Shown: positions 27,281 to 36,390, counted from the stretch's first letter. The stretch is DNA of 64,000 nt from Tenacibaculum sp. 190524A05c (GCF_964036595.1 NZ_OZ038523.1:710501-774500), one strand, 5' to 3'. Program-made: numbers and translations. The notes: generated by a model not told the origin, from the letters alone.

Positions 27281-28279
27281 ATGGAAGAAACAAGACAAGA
27301 AAATGAGAACCTAGAGTTTACTAATAGAATTGACCTAACAGAATTACAAGAAAGTGTTCATAAAATCAAAACACAATTAAATAAAGTAATTGTTGGTCAA
27401 AAAGAAATGATTGACTTGTTAATAGTTGCTATTTTCTCTGACGGACACGCTTTGATTGAAGGTGTTCCTGGAGTTGCAAAAACTATGACTACTAAATTAT
27501 TATCTAGAGCTATGGATATTGATTTTAGTAGAATTCAATTCACACCAGACTTAATGCCTTCTGATATTTTAGGAACATCTGTTTTTAATGTAAAATCTTC
27601 TGAATTTGAATTCAAGAAAGGTCCAGTTTTCTCAAATATGGTTTTAATTGATGAAATCAATAGAGCTCCTGCAAAAACACAAGCAGCATTATTTGAGGTA
27701 ATGGAAGAAAAGCAAATTACAATGGATGGTACACGTTATAAAATGAACGCTCCCTTTATTGTATTGGCCACTCAAAACCCAATTGAACAAGAAGGAACAT
27801 ATCGTTTACCAGAGGCTCAATTAGACCGATTTATTTTTAAAGTAAATGTAGAATATCCATCTGCTGAAGAAGAATTAGAAATTATTATTCGCGAGCAAGC
27901 ATTAGAGAAAAATGTAAAATTAGATCAAGTAGAAAAAGTAATTACTGGAGCTGAGATTATAAAATATAAAGATCTTATCACTCAAATAAAAGTAGAAAAG
28001 AACTTATTAGAATATATTGCTAATATTGTTGTAAATACAAGATCAAACTCATTCTTATTCTTAGGAGCATCACCTAGAGCATCCATTTCTATTTTAAAAG
28101 CCTCAAAAGCTTTTGCTGCGATTAACGGACGTGATTTCGTAACTCCAGAAGATATTAAAAATGCTGCAATTCCTGTATTGGAACATCGTGTAATTGTGAC
28201 TCCTGAACGCGAAATGGAAGGTGTTACGAGCAAACAAATTATTGAACAAATTATTGAATCTGTTGAAATTCCTAGATAA
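27281..28279 (+). CDS. MoxR-family AAA+ ATPase
   Basis: An AAA+ ATPase of 332 residues. Walker A is GVPGVAKT (residues 61-68), Walker B VLIDEINRAPAKTQAALFEVMEE-like (first part MVLIDEINRAPAK), sensor 1 IVLATQNPIEQEGTYRLPEAQ and the lid SPRASISILKASKAFAA. MoxR proteins act as chaperones for von Willebrand-type partners, which fits the DUF58 gene 13 nt downstream. It is a middle gene of the cluster. Confidence 0.93.
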   Translation: MEETRQENENLEFTNRIDLTELQESVHKIKTQLNKVIVGQKEMIDLLIVAIFSDGHALIEGVPGVAKTMTTKLLSRAMDIDFSRIQFTPDLMPSDILGTSVFNVKSSEFEFKKGPVFSNMVLIDEINRAPAKTQAALFEVMEEKQITMDGTRYKMNAPFIVLATQNPIEQEGTYRLPEAQLDRFIFKVNVEYPSAEEELEIIIREQALEKNVKLDQVEKVITGAEIIKYKDLITQIKVEKNLLEYIANIVVNTRSNSFLFLGASPRASISILKASKAFAAINGRDFVTPEDIKNAAIPVLEHRVIVTPEREMEGVTSKQIIEQIIESVEIPR

Positions 28280-28295
28280 GGTTTAAAACTACTTG

Positions 28296-29630
28296 ATGAA
28301 GAACTTTATAACATCTTTTTTCTTAAATAATCGCTTTTTTTATGCGCTTACGATAGTTGCTATGCTATTCGTAGTTGGGTTCTTTATTCCGTTGTTTTTT
28401 GGATTGGCTAAAGCATTATTATTCGGTTTATTACTCATTACACTTATCGATATATTCTTATTGTTTTCTGTTAAAAACGGAGTTACAGCTGAAAGATCAG
28501 TTCCTGAACGATTATCAAATGGTGATGAGAATAAAATTCAGTTATCCATTAAAAGTAATTATAATATTACTACCAATAACATCATTCTAGAAGAGCTTCC
28601 ATTTCAATTACAATTAAGAGATTTTCGACTTTTTGAACAGCTAAAACCGCAACAGGAAAAAGATATAAATTACAAAGTTGTTCCATTTGTAAGAGGTGAT
28701 TATGATTTTGGAAACACTAATATTTATGTGTCTTCTCCCCTACAATTAGCAACTCGAAAATTCATATTAAGTGAACAAAAAAATGTAAAATGTTATCCCT
28801 CATTTTTAAAACTTAATGAACTAAACATAAAAGCCATTTCTAATAATCTCCATACACAAGGAAGTAAGAAAATACGCAGAATTGGTAATTCATTAGAATT
28901 TGAGCAAATTAAAGAATATGTAACGGGTGACGATATTAGAACCTTAAATTGGAAAGCCACAGCCAAGCGAAATCAATTAATGGTAAATCAATATGTAGAA
29001 GAAAAATCACAGCCGATTTATTCTATAATTGATAAAGGAAGACAAATGCAGTTGCATTTTAATAACCTTACCTTATTAGATTATGCTATTAACGCAACTT
29101 TGGCTGTAAGTAGTACTATTCTTAGGAAGCAAGATAAAGCGGGAATGTTTTCATTTTCAAAGAAAATAGATAACGTTATTGTTGCCGAGCAACGAAACTC
29201 TCAAATGAGTTTAATTTCGGATGCACTTTATAATATTAAAACAGATTTTGTAGAATCTGATTACAGCTTATTATACGCGGCCATAAAGCGTAAAATACCA
29301 AGTAGAAGTTTATTAATTCTTTACACAAATTTTGAAACTTTAGACGCTTTAAAAAGACAATTACCCTATTTGAGAGCAATAGCTAAAAATCATTTGTTAT
29401 TAGTTGTGTTCTTTAAAAATACAGAGCTTACAAAGATTGTAAAACAGAAAGCAGTGACTGTTGAAAACGTATATGATAAAGTGATCGCTGAGAAATTTAT
29501 GTACGAGAAAAAGCAAATTGCAAACGAACTTAAAAAATATGGTATTCAATCTGTATTGACCAAACCAGAAAATTTAACTGGTGATACCATTAACAAATAT
29601 CTAGAATTGAAATTACGAGGCTTGTTTTAA
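28296..29630 (+). CDS. DUF58 domain protein
   Basis: A 444-residue protein with two N-terminal transmembrane helices (about residues 8-50), a beta-rich region, and the DUF58 core with EFEQIKEYVTGDDIRTLNWKATAKR (conserved R..DP.R-like block) and then a von Willebrand-like domain. The usual DxSxS metal site is replaced by IIDKGRQM, as in many Bacteroidota members. The start is set at the ATG 28296; a TTG precedes it. The function is unknown, with an expected partnership with MoxR. Confidence 0.88.
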   Translation: MKNFITSFFLNNRFFYALTIVAMLFVVGFFIPLFFGLAKALLFGLLLITLIDIFLLFSVKNGVTAERSVPERLSNGDENKIQLSIKSNYNITTNNIILEELPFQLQLRDFRLFEQLKPQQEKDINYKVVPFVRGDYDFGNTNIYVSSPLQLATRKFILSEQKNVKCYPSFLKLNELNIKAISNNLHTQGSKKIRRIGNSLEFEQIKEYVTGDDIRTLNWKATAKRNQLMVNQYVEEKSQPIYSIIDKGRQMQLHFNNLTLLDYAINATLAVSSTILRKQDKAGMFSFSKKIDNVIVAEQRNSQMSLISDALYNIKTDFVESDYSLLYAAIKRKIPSRSLLILYTNFETLDALKRQLPYLRAIAKNHLLLVVFFKNTELTKIVKQKAVTVENVYDKVIAEKFMYEKKQIANELKKYGIQSVLTKPENLTGDTINKYLELKLRGLF

Positions 29631-29687
29631 TTCTTGTTATAATTTATAAAGTCTAATCACTAACTATTAAAAAATTGTATTCAAACT

Positions 29688-30035
29688 ATGTCAAACTTAA
29701 AACTAAAACTAAAAAAAATTGATCCTGTAAAATATGCTTTAATTACTGGAACAGCTCTTGCTGGTGTAACTTTTGTAATTTTTGCTTTTTTCACTTTAAT
29801 CGGTTCTTTATTTGGAGCTGCAATGGGAGAATTTGGACCATTTGCTGCTATTGCTGGAAGTGGGATTGTAATGCTAATTGTAGGACCAATTCTTTACTTT
29901 ATTTTCGGTTTTATATTTGGTTTAATTGGTGCTTTCTTATTAAACTTTATACTAAGTAAAACTGACGGTTTAATTATCGACTTTGAAAAAATCGGAGAAT
30001 CAGATGATCTTTCTATGATTGGACGAGGAGAATAA
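29688..30035 (+). CDS. Small membrane protein, 115 residues
   Basis: Two long hydrophobic segments (about residues 18-45 and 58-90) are rich in Gly and Ala, with a short cytoplasmic tail ending IGESDDLSMIGRGE. Similar small proteins are common in Flavobacteriaceae; function unknown. It follows the DUF58 gene after 57 nt and precedes a strong terminator, so it probably ends the operon. Confidence 0.78.
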   Translation: MSNLKLKLKKIDPVKYALITGTALAGVTFVIFAFFTLIGSLFGAAMGEFGPFAAIAGSGIVMLIVGPILYFIFGFIFGLIGAFLLNFILSKTDGLIIDFEKIGESDDLSMIGRGE

Positions 30036-30054
30036 TTCTCTAACCTCATTTTAA

Positions 30055-30088
30055 AAATCACCTACTCTTTAGTTAGGTGATTTTTTTT
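30055..30088 (+). terminator. Intrinsic terminator after the SpoIIM-DUF58 cluster
   Basis: The stem AATCACCTA/TAGGTGATT with an 8- to 10-nt loop (about 30056-30081) is followed by eight T. Confidence 0.87.
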
Positions 30089-30137
30089 GTAAGTTGCAAC
30101 AGCTAAATCGAACCAATAGCTACTAAAAACCCATCTT

Positions 30138-31352
30138 ATGAAATCTTTTCATTCTTTACTTTTACTACTTATAATTTCTTTTTCATGTACTACGAAAGAA
30201 ACTCAGAATAAACTAGCTATTGGAAGTTATAAGGCCTCACTTTTAATTCAAGATAATGAAGTAATTCCGTTTAATTTTGATGTATTAAATGAGCATAAAC
30301 TCAATATTTATAATGCAGATGAAGTCATTAAAGTTCATGAGATTTCTTATCAAAATGATTCTGTAAAAATTCAATTACCTTATTTTGAAGGATACATAAC
30401 TGGAAAGATATCTAAAGATGGAATTCAGGGTTACTTTATAAAACCAAGTTTGAATAGAACAGTTCCTTTTGTAGCAAAACCTAATTTACCTCGATTTAAG
30501 GTTACCTCAGAAGCTACGAAGAACATAACTGGAAATTGGGAAACTGTATTTAGTCCAGATTCAGAAGAAGACAGATACATCGCTAAAGGAATATTTAAAC
30601 AAAATAAGAACAAAGTAGTAGGAACATTTAGAACCACTACTGGAGATTACCGCTATTTAGAAGGAATTATGAATGGTGATTCGTTACAACTTTCAACTTT
30701 TGACGGCGCACATGCCTTTTTATTTACAGCAAAAGCAACAGATTCTACCTTAAACGGATTCTTTTACTCAGGAAATCATTGGAAAGAACCTTTTACAGCA
30801 AAATTGAATAACGCCTACGAATTGCCTGGAGCAGAATCATTAACATATTTACGTGAAGGTTATGATAAAATTGAATTTTCATTTCCGAATGAAAAGGGAG
30901 AACTTATTAGTTTAGGAGATAACCGTTTTAAGGATAAAGTTACTGTAGTTCAAATTATGGGAACTTGGTGTCCAAACTGTTTAGATGAAAGTAAATACTA
31001 TGCTGAGTATTACAACAAACATAAATCGAAAGAAATTGAATTTGTAGCTTTAGCTTTTGAAGTTGCAAAAACAAAGGAAGAAGGATTTCAACTAATTAAA
31101 CGTTTAAAAGAACAAACAGGAATAAATTATCCTGTGTTATTGGCACAATACGGATCTTCTAGTAAAATTGATGCGCAGAAAAAACTACCAATGCTGAATC
31201 ATGTACTCTCCTATCCTACTTCAATCTTTATAGATAAGAAAGGAAAAGTTAGAAAAATCCACACAGGATTTAACGGGCCAGCTACAGGAGTAAAGTATAC
31301 TGAGTTTAAGCAAAACTTTGAATCGTTTATTACCCAGTTACTCAAGGAATAG
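30138..31352 (+). CDS. TlpA-like thioredoxin-fold lipoprotein
   Basis: A 404-residue lipoprotein (lipobox LIISFSCTT, Cys at about 18). About 250 residues of beta-rich sequence precede a C-terminal TlpA/AhpC-type thioredoxin domain with the redox motif GTWCPNCLDE and the cis-Pro region HVLSYPTSIFIDKKG. It is probably a periplasmic thiol-disulfide oxidoreductase. It is the last recognisably core gene before the accessory block. Confidence 0.9.
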   Translation: MKSFHSLLLLLIISFSCTTKETQNKLAIGSYKASLLIQDNEVIPFNFDVLNEHKLNIYNADEVIKVHEISYQNDSVKIQLPYFEGYITGKISKDGIQGYFIKPSLNRTVPFVAKPNLPRFKVTSEATKNITGNWETVFSPDSEEDRYIAKGIFKQNKNKVVGTFRTTTGDYRYLEGIMNGDSLQLSTFDGAHAFLFTAKATDSTLNGFFYSGNHWKEPFTAKLNNAYELPGAESLTYLREGYDKIEFSFPNEKGELISLGDNRFKDKVTVVQIMGTWCPNCLDESKYYAEYYNKHKSKEIEFVALAFEVAKTKEEGFQLIKRLKEQTGINYPVLLAQYGSSSKIDAQKKLPMLNHVLSYPTSIFIDKKGKVRKIHTGFNGPATGVKYTEFKQNFESFITQLLKE

Positions 31353-31388
31353 TCATTTTTTTTATATTCACAAATTGGAACAAAAGTT

Positions 31389-31449
31389 CCTGTTATCCGG
31401 AATATTAAACCGATAAACAGGTATATTTGTTTTGATATAACTAGTTAGC
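31389..31449 (+). promoter_or_regulatory. Hairpin, -7 box and GTTAGC at the left edge of the accessory block
   Basis: The near-perfect inverted repeat CCTGTTATCCGG (31389-31400) / CCGATAAACAGG (31410-31421) is followed at once by TATATTTG (31422-31429), an exact -7 consensus. GTTAGC (31444-31449) then lies 7 nt before the next ATG. No -33 TTTG lies at the usual distance. The hairpin could also end the TlpA-like transcript, although the T-run is poor. Confidence 0.5.
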
Positions 31450-31456
31450 ACCAATT

Positions 31457-32248
31457 ATGAAATCGAGTATTTTAATAAAGTTTCTACTTTTATTTGGGGT
31501 ATTATACTCTTGCAATAAAAAAACTGAAAATACGAATTCGGGATTAATTGAAAATAAATTATTTGGAAAAGTAAAAAGTGTTGAGATAAAAACTTTTAAA
31601 AATGACACGCTAAAATCAGTAGAATTGAAAACCTATAGAAAAGACGGATTTATAGAAAAAAGTAAATTCCGTTTTGAGCCAAATTTATCATATGGAGAAA
31701 CAATTTATGAATACAACAAGAAAAATAAGTTAGAAAAAGAAATAATAATTTCAAACGGAGATACAACTAATACGAATTTGTACATTTATAATAATCTTGG
31801 TTTATTAAAAAAAGAAGAATATTATGAGAACAAACTTCATTGCTTAACTAATTTTAAAATAGATTCTTCTGGAAAAATCATTGAAAAAAATTTTAAGTAT
31901 GTGAATTCTGACGGTTTGAGAACTTTTAAATTCTACTATCCTGATAGTTTAACAACAATAATAAAGGAGTTTTTAAGAGGAAATCCAGATATAACAACTG
32001 AAATAAAAATTTATCCTAAACAAAATAAAAAGAGAGTATTTAAAAAAAGTCATTTTCCAAAAACTGAATTTGGAGAAATCTTGTATCATAATAGCGAAGG
32101 AAATATTATTAAAAAGGAAAAATATTACGAAGGAAAAATAACAGAAACTGAAAATTATAAGTACGAACTAGATTTAGAAAAAAATTGGGTAAAATCTGAA
32201 AGTGGCAAGATTAGAAAAGAAAGGAAAATTGAATATTATGAAAAATAA
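31457..32248 (+). CDS. Lipoprotein with YD/MORN-like tandem beta repeats
   Basis: 263 residues. The lipobox is LFGVLYSCNKK. The rest is made of repeated beta-hairpin units of the type YEYNKKNKLEKEI, YIYNNLGLLKKEEYYEN and ILYHNSEGNIIKKEKYYEG, resembling RHS/YD or toxin-immunity-type repeats. Function unknown. It is the first gene of the accessory block and is followed by an attC-like intergenic element. Base composition is more A-rich than in the core genes. Confidence 0.75.
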   Translation: MKSSILIKFLLLFGVLYSCNKKTENTNSGLIENKLFGKVKSVEIKTFKNDTLKSVELKTYRKDGFIEKSKFRFEPNLSYGETIYEYNKKNKLEKEIIISNGDTTNTNLYIYNNLGLLKKEEYYENKLHCLTNFKIDSSGKIIEKNFKYVNSDGLRTFKFYYPDSLTTIIKEFLRGNPDITTEIKIYPKQNKKRVFKKSHFPKTEFGEILYHNSEGNIIKKEKYYEGKITETENYKYELDLEKNWVKSESGKIRKERKIEYYEK

Positions 32249-32390
32249 CAGGTGCTAACAACGTGTATATTCAATTGCTTGTTTCTTTCCTACTTGGAAA
32301 AATCCTCGCGAATTTTCAATTCAGTAATTATTTGCTAAATTAGAGTTTGAACCACGCACCTGAAACATACACAAAACGTTTTAACACATT
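32249..32390 (+). repeat. attC-like intergenic element 1
   Basis: It starts at the stop codon with GTGCTAACAACGTGTAT (32252-32268) and ends with ACACAAAACGTTTTAACAC (32369-32387), which is nearly its reverse complement apart from two unpaired segments. AAC and GTT triplets occupy the corresponding outer arms. The next gene's TTG start lies 4 nt after the right arm. Size and layout resemble an integron attC site but do not fit the RYYYAAC/GTTRRRY consensus exactly. Confidence 0.5.
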
Positions 32391-32870
32391 TTGAGAAACC
32401 TATCAGCTTACATATTGATATTAACTATTTGTTTCGGATGTTCGGACAAAAACTCTGAATGGAAATCTGAAATGAATGCAATAATATTCTTTGGAGCAGA
32501 ACCGAAAAATGAAAAGTTTAATTTGACTTTCAACAAAACGGAAAACACACTGAATTTTAAATATGTAAATCAAATTGATACAACAAAAACGATAGCAATA
32601 AACAAAATAATTGATGCTGACACTCTTCTTTTCGGATTTGACAAGTTTGTGAAAATTAGCAAAAAGACTTTCATAAATGATGAACTTCAAGGATTGGAAT
32701 TTGACTATTATGAAAAACTAGATTATGTAGATGACGCAACTGGACCGATTTTATTTAATGAGAAATATGGACTTCTTGCAATTAACAATGTATACGGACC
32801 GACAATCATATTTCTGGATAAAAAAAATGATTGTCTGACTGAATACATAATTAATAATCTAAATGAATAA
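32391..32870 (+). CDS. Hypothetical lipoprotein, 159 residues
   Basis: It is read from a TTG start giving MRNLSAYILILTICFGCSDK, a convincing lipoprotein signal with Cys at about residue 17; no ATG gives an intact signal. The mature part is predicted beta-rich (LNFKYVNQIDTTKTIAINK, DTLLFGFDKFVKISKK). I do not recognise the family. It lies between two dyad-symmetric intergenic elements. Confidence 0.7.
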   Translation: MRNLSAYILILTICFGCSDKNSEWKSEMNAIIFFGAEPKNEKFNLTFNKTENTLNFKYVNQIDTTKTIAINKIIDADTLLFGFDKFVKISKKTFINDELQGLEFDYYEKLDYVDDATGPILFNEKYGLLAINNVYGPTIIFLDKKNDCLTEYIINNLNE

Positions 32871-32877
32871 AAAAACC

Positions 32878-32947
32878 GCTAACAATTTGTATAATTCATT
32901 TACTTCTTTCAGGAAGTAAACGCACCATACAAGAAACTTTGTACACA
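32878..32947 (+). repeat. attC-like intergenic element 2 (compact)
   Basis: Nested inverted repeats: an inner perfect TTTACTTC/GAAGTAAA (32899-32906 and 32913-32920) and an outer TTGTAT/ATACAA (32887-32892 and 32927-32932), flanked by GCTAACAA on the left and TTTGTACAC on the right. The whole fits in 70 nt between two genes. Confidence 0.5.
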
Positions 32948-32950
32948 ATT

Positions 32951-33502
32951 ATGAAAAAGAACTTATTACTATTATCCTTGATCTTTAATCAAGTTTTATT
33001 TAGTCAAAATATTCATGAATTAAAATTTAGAAAATCAATTAAATTTGAAGTTTCTGAATCAATAAATCAATATCTATTAACAAAAAGTGATAAAAATAAG
33101 CTGAAATTAGATTCCATTAAAAAAATTGAAAGGAAGAATTTAATTGAAAATATTATTGGAAAATGGGAATATTTTGGATCTGATTGCTCTTGCTGTGTAA
33201 AACTAAATGAATCAAAAATAATTCAAAAATACATTGTGATTTCAAAGAATGAAATCAGTTTTTACAATGAAAAAATATCCAATAAAAATATTACCAATAT
33301 AGAGCTTATTGAATTTAGCAATCAATTTGACAGCTTTTCAGAATTAACAGAGTTAGTTTATAAAGACAAAACTATTTGGACTTATAAAACTGATTCTTCA
33401 AAAGATTATATGAAAATCTATCGAAACGGAGAAGAAACAAATAGCGGAAGAACTAGACAAATTAGCGGAATTACAATCGATTATTATAAAAGAATGAAAT
33501 AA
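32951..33502 (+). CDS. Hypothetical secreted protein
   Basis: 183 residues from the ATG at 32951 (an upstream in-frame TTG at 32939 is less likely because it would lengthen the signal). The signal peptide is KKNLLLLSLIFNQVLFSQ. A domain with the Cys-rich WEYFGSDCSCCVKL segment follows, reminiscent of lipocalin-like stress proteins (opening IIGKWEYFG). Function unknown. It belongs to the accessory block. Confidence 0.7.
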   Translation: MKKNLLLLSLIFNQVLFSQNIHELKFRKSIKFEVSESINQYLLTKSDKNKLKLDSIKKIERKNLIENIIGKWEYFGSDCSCCVKLNESKIIQKYIVISKNEISFYNEKISNKNITNIELIEFSNQFDSFSELTELVYKDKTIWTYKTDSSKDYMKIYRNGEETNSGRTRQISGITIDYYKRMK

Positions 33503-33661
33503 CAATGCACAACAAAGTGTATAATTAACTGCTGATGTTCCGAAGTTTGGTGATCTCAGTAATAATTCAATCTTATAAATTATATTTCGGCAACATCGTA
33601 AAACGACTCGCGTCCTTATCTCGCAAAAAAAACATAGACAAATTCGTTAACTCACATTTGA
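33503..33661 (+). repeat. attC-like intergenic element 3
   Basis: The left end CACAACAAAGTGTATAATTA follows the stop; the right end CGTTAACTCACATTTGA abuts the next ATG. Inner inverted repeats are GATGTT..CGAA/TTCGG.AACATC and ATAATTA/TAAATTAT. It contains a copy of the recurrent CAATCTTATNAATTATNTTTC motif (33568-33590) and shares about 75 nt with the elements at 37059 and 38783. A 61-codon ORF across it is an accidental shadow. Confidence 0.5.
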
Positions 33662-34498
33662 ATGAACAATCTCAATCAAATAATAATTTTAGTCCTAACT
33701 TTGGGTTTTATTTCTTGTAATAACAAGAAAAAGACTGAGTCCAAAACAGGCCAAACGACTTCGGCTGTTTCAACAAATTTACAGGTTGACCATTTTAATA
33801 TTTGGGTTAAAAATCCAAAAACAGCAAAAAAGAAATTGACAGATATCGGATTTACCTCTGTTCCTGACTCACTTTCAACAATTCATAAAGGACAAGGAAC
33901 AACAGGACGTTATTTCTATTTTTTAAATAACTACCTCGAATTAATTTTTGTGTACAATCCAATAGAATTCGAAAAAAACAATAGAGAAAATAGAGGTTTA
34001 GATTTTGCTGAGAGAGCAAATTTTGATAAAAATGGTGCTTCCCCTTTTAGCCTTGCTTTGAAAATAAAAGACTACGATATAGAAAAAATTCCATTCAAAA
34101 AAGTAAAGTATCATCAAGAATGGATGAATGATAGTGAAAGTATATATTCAGCTATTAATTCAAAAATAAACCTAAAAGAGCCCTCTATTTTTGTAGTTTA
34201 TCCAGAATTAGAATCGGATAGGTTTGAAACACTAACTGACTTAAAAAATATACCAGAAGAATATGCTTTTGTGAGAGCGTTTTATAAACATCCAAACGGA
34301 GCTAAAAAAGTAACGCATATCACAATTATATCCCCTGACCTAAACATGGAAACAGAAACAATCCAAGCTGTTAACAAAATTGAGAATGTAAGCATTAAAA
34401 ATGGTGCAGACCATTTAATGGTTTTGACTTTTGACAATAATGCTCAAGAAAAAATATTTGACCTAAGACCTGAATTACCATTAATTATAAAAATATAA
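33662..34498 (+). CDS. Glyoxalase-like (VOC) lipoprotein
   Basis: 278 residues. The lipobox is LTLGFISCNNK. The body resembles the glyoxalase-like VOC fold: VDHFNIWVKNPKTAKKKLTDIGF at the start of the first module, YFYFLNNYLELIFVYNP, and a second module with VTHITIISPDL and GADHLMVLTFD. Metal-ligand positions are not obvious beyond H and E in these segments. The role is unknown. The start codon immediately follows the right end of the intergenic element. Confidence 0.75.
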   Translation: MNNLNQIIILVLTLGFISCNNKKKTESKTGQTTSAVSTNLQVDHFNIWVKNPKTAKKKLTDIGFTSVPDSLSTIHKGQGTTGRYFYFLNNYLELIFVYNPIEFEKNNRENRGLDFAERANFDKNGASPFSLALKIKDYDIEKIPFKKVKYHQEWMNDSESIYSAINSKINLKEPSIFVVYPELESDRFETLTDLKNIPEEYAFVRAFYKHPNGAKKVTHITIISPDLNMETETIQAVNKIENVSIKNGADHLMVLTFDNNAQEKIFDLRPELPLIIKI

Positions 34499-34655
34499 AA
34501 AATAGAAAACCGGTGGTAACGATGTGTATAAGTAAAAGTAGGGTAAGCGATAAACAAAAGTATAAACATAGAACATAAGTCAGTGCAAAACCGAAAGGTC
34601 TGGTAGTAAAAATATGCTACTACTCAGACACTAATCGATAGCACAAATTGAAAAA
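34499..34655 (+). repeat. Intergenic dyad element 4
   Basis: It starts GGTGGTAACGATGTGTATAA after the stop and ends near AATCGATAGCAC, with CGAT/ATCG outer pairing and a central perfect GTAGTA/TACTAC hairpin (around 34599-34617). It lacks the TTATTAATTAT motif and a right-hand GTT, so it is the least attC-like member. Confidence 0.3.
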
Positions 34656-35477
34656 ATGAAAAAAGAAATAACTTATTTACTATTGATATTAGGCTTACAA
34701 ATATTCTCTCAGAACACTCAAACTGTTAGACTTGAATTGGTAAGTTTTTCAGACAAATCATATAATGATTTTGCACCAACTCTTTTTAAGAAAGGAATTT
34801 TATTTGTTTCTGACAGAGACAAGAGTACTAATTATTATAGTTTGTATTACTCTGATTTTAAATCAAAACCAAAAAAAGTAAAAATCAAAAATCAAAAATA
34901 CCATATAGGACAAATTTTTTATGATGCATTAAATAGAACAGCATATTTGACGAAAACATCAAATGAAATTTCAAAGGATAGTACTACATATAATTTGGCT
35001 GTATTTTCTGTAAAAATTAAGGGAAATAAAAGAAAACGAATTGAAAAGTTAAGAAAATTAGATTTTTGTAATCCAAATTATAGTTATGGATATGCACAAA
35101 TACATAATAAAAAGTTAACCATTCACAGTAATGAGAATAATGAATATTCCTTGAGTGTATATGAATCTAAAAATAATAAATGGGTAAAAGAAAAGGTCAT
35201 ATATAAAGATAAATATCCGATTTTAAATCCTACTTATAAGAATAACTCTACCATAGTTTTTGCATCGAAAAGACCTGGTGGAAAAGGTGGAGTTGATCTA
35301 TATGAAATAGTAAAAATTAATGAAAAATGGGGTGAACCAAATAATTTAAAAGAATTTAACTCAGAATATGATGAACTAAGTTTGCTATATGTTAATGAGA
35401 ATAAAGGATATTTATCGTCAAATCGTATTGATAATAAGGATCACATATTTAAGTTTACAATTAATCAAAAAGAATAA
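34656..35477 (+). CDS. Secreted PD40/TolB-like beta-propeller protein
   Basis: 273 residues with a signal peptide (LLLILGLQIFSQ). Repeats of the WD40-like PD40 type are present: FAPTLFKKGILFVSDRD, NPTYKNNSTIVFASKRPGGKGGVDLYE and ELSLLYVNENKGYLSSNR. Such propellers are often found in OmpA- or T9SS-associated envelope proteins; here the domain stands alone. Binding partner unknown. Confidence 0.78.
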   Translation: MKKEITYLLLILGLQIFSQNTQTVRLELVSFSDKSYNDFAPTLFKKGILFVSDRDKSTNYYSLYYSDFKSKPKKVKIKNQKYHIGQIFYDALNRTAYLTKTSNEISKDSTTYNLAVFSVKIKGNKRKRIEKLRKLDFCNPNYSYGYAQIHNKKLTIHSNENNEYSLSVYESKNNKWVKEKVIYKDKYPILNPTYKNNSTIVFASKRPGGKGGVDLYEIVKINEKWGEPNNLKEFNSEYDELSLLYVNENKGYLSSNRIDNKDHIFKFTINQKE

Positions 35478-35516
35478 CTAGAATAGTTACCAACACTACC
35501 TATAATTAAATACTGA

Positions 35517-36314
35517 ATGAGAAAAATTACTTTTATCATAATAACTATTAGTGTATTGTTTTCATGTAATAGTAAGACTAAAAACAATGAACATGGCACC
35601 AAAGAATCGATAAGTAAACCAGATGAAAGTAAATCTTTTCAAAAACCTACTTCAAAGCTTCTTGTTAGTGACATACCCACAGCAGAAATACCTAAATCTA
35701 TTGAAATAAAAGGGAGCTTATTAGTTGCAAAAAAATGGAAAGATAATAATGGAGAAAATATTTTGATTCTTTCTAGGAAAGGACCATTAAAAGAAACCGA
35801 ATTTGAAGTTGAATTTTCAGGTGATGAACAATACGCTGAATTCTATGGTGAACAATATTTGAAAAAGGATAATGAATTTAAACTACTTTGGGACATTTAT
35901 GATTTTGAAAGACATTGCCCTTTTGATTTGTGGATAGGTAACTTACCTAATTCGACACAAATAACAGATTTGGACGATGACGGAATTACAGAAACAACTA
36001 TTACCTATAAATTGACTTGTAGAAGTGATGTTTCACCTTCGAGTATGAAAGTAGTTATCCATGAGAATAAAACAAAAATGGCTCTAAGAGGAACCATGAT
36101 TCTAGATATGGATAAAAGTAGAATGTCGAATGATTTTGAATATGATTTGTCAAAAGTAGACACTACTGGATTATCGGAATATGAAAGAATAATCGAGTTA
36201 TATGGTAGATACTCAAACGAAAATGATTTTAAAAACAAGCCTTCTGAATTCTTAAGCTTTGCGAAAGAAACATGGAAGAAGTTTGTTGGTAAAGATGAAT
36301 TTAAACAGTTATAA
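35517..36314 (+). CDS. Lipoprotein of the M949_RS01915 type
   Basis: 265 residues; lipobox ITISVLFSCNSK. The mature part has the segments LLWDIYDFERHCPFDLWIG, QITDLDDDGITETTITYKLTCRSDVSPS and a C-terminal helical stretch. These match my memory of the family NCBI names after M949_RS01915 (surface polysaccharide biosynthesis in Riemerella), but that role is uncertain. The DLDDDGITE segment looks like an FG-GAP/calcium loop. It lies 39 nt after the previous gene, with no full dyad element between. Confidence 0.65.
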   Translation: MRKITFIIITISVLFSCNSKTKNNEHGTKESISKPDESKSFQKPTSKLLVSDIPTAEIPKSIEIKGSLLVAKKWKDNNGENILILSRKGPLKETEFEVEFSGDEQYAEFYGEQYLKKDNEFKLLWDIYDFERHCPFDLWIGNLPNSTQITDLDDDGITETTITYKLTCRSDVSPSSMKVVIHENKTKMALRGTMILDMDKSRMSNDFEYDLSKVDTTGLSEYERIIELYGRYSNENDFKNKPSEFLSFAKETWKKFVGKDEFKQL

Positions 36315-36390
36315 AATGAGCATAACATTCTACATGGAATAATAGTAGCTTTCCGGATGTTGCGCTTCATATACTTAACGTTGTAAAACA
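36315..36390 (+). repeat. attC-like intergenic element 5
   Basis: GCATAACATTCTACATGGAA on the left and CATATACTTAACGTTGTAAA on the right are imperfect inverted copies (AAC/GTT triplets included). The element is 76 nt long and ends 5 nt before the next ATG. Confidence 0.42.

Noticed and set aside
33568..33590. TATCTTTC-type motif as a proven promoter
   Set aside because: The last base of the -7 box differs from consensus and no conserved TTTG lies 20 nt upstream in the copies, so I annotate it only as a repeat.
33535..33720. 61-codon ORF across the intergenic element before the VOC lipoprotein
   Set aside because: It runs through a repeated dyad element and overlaps the well-supported lipoprotein gene in another frame.
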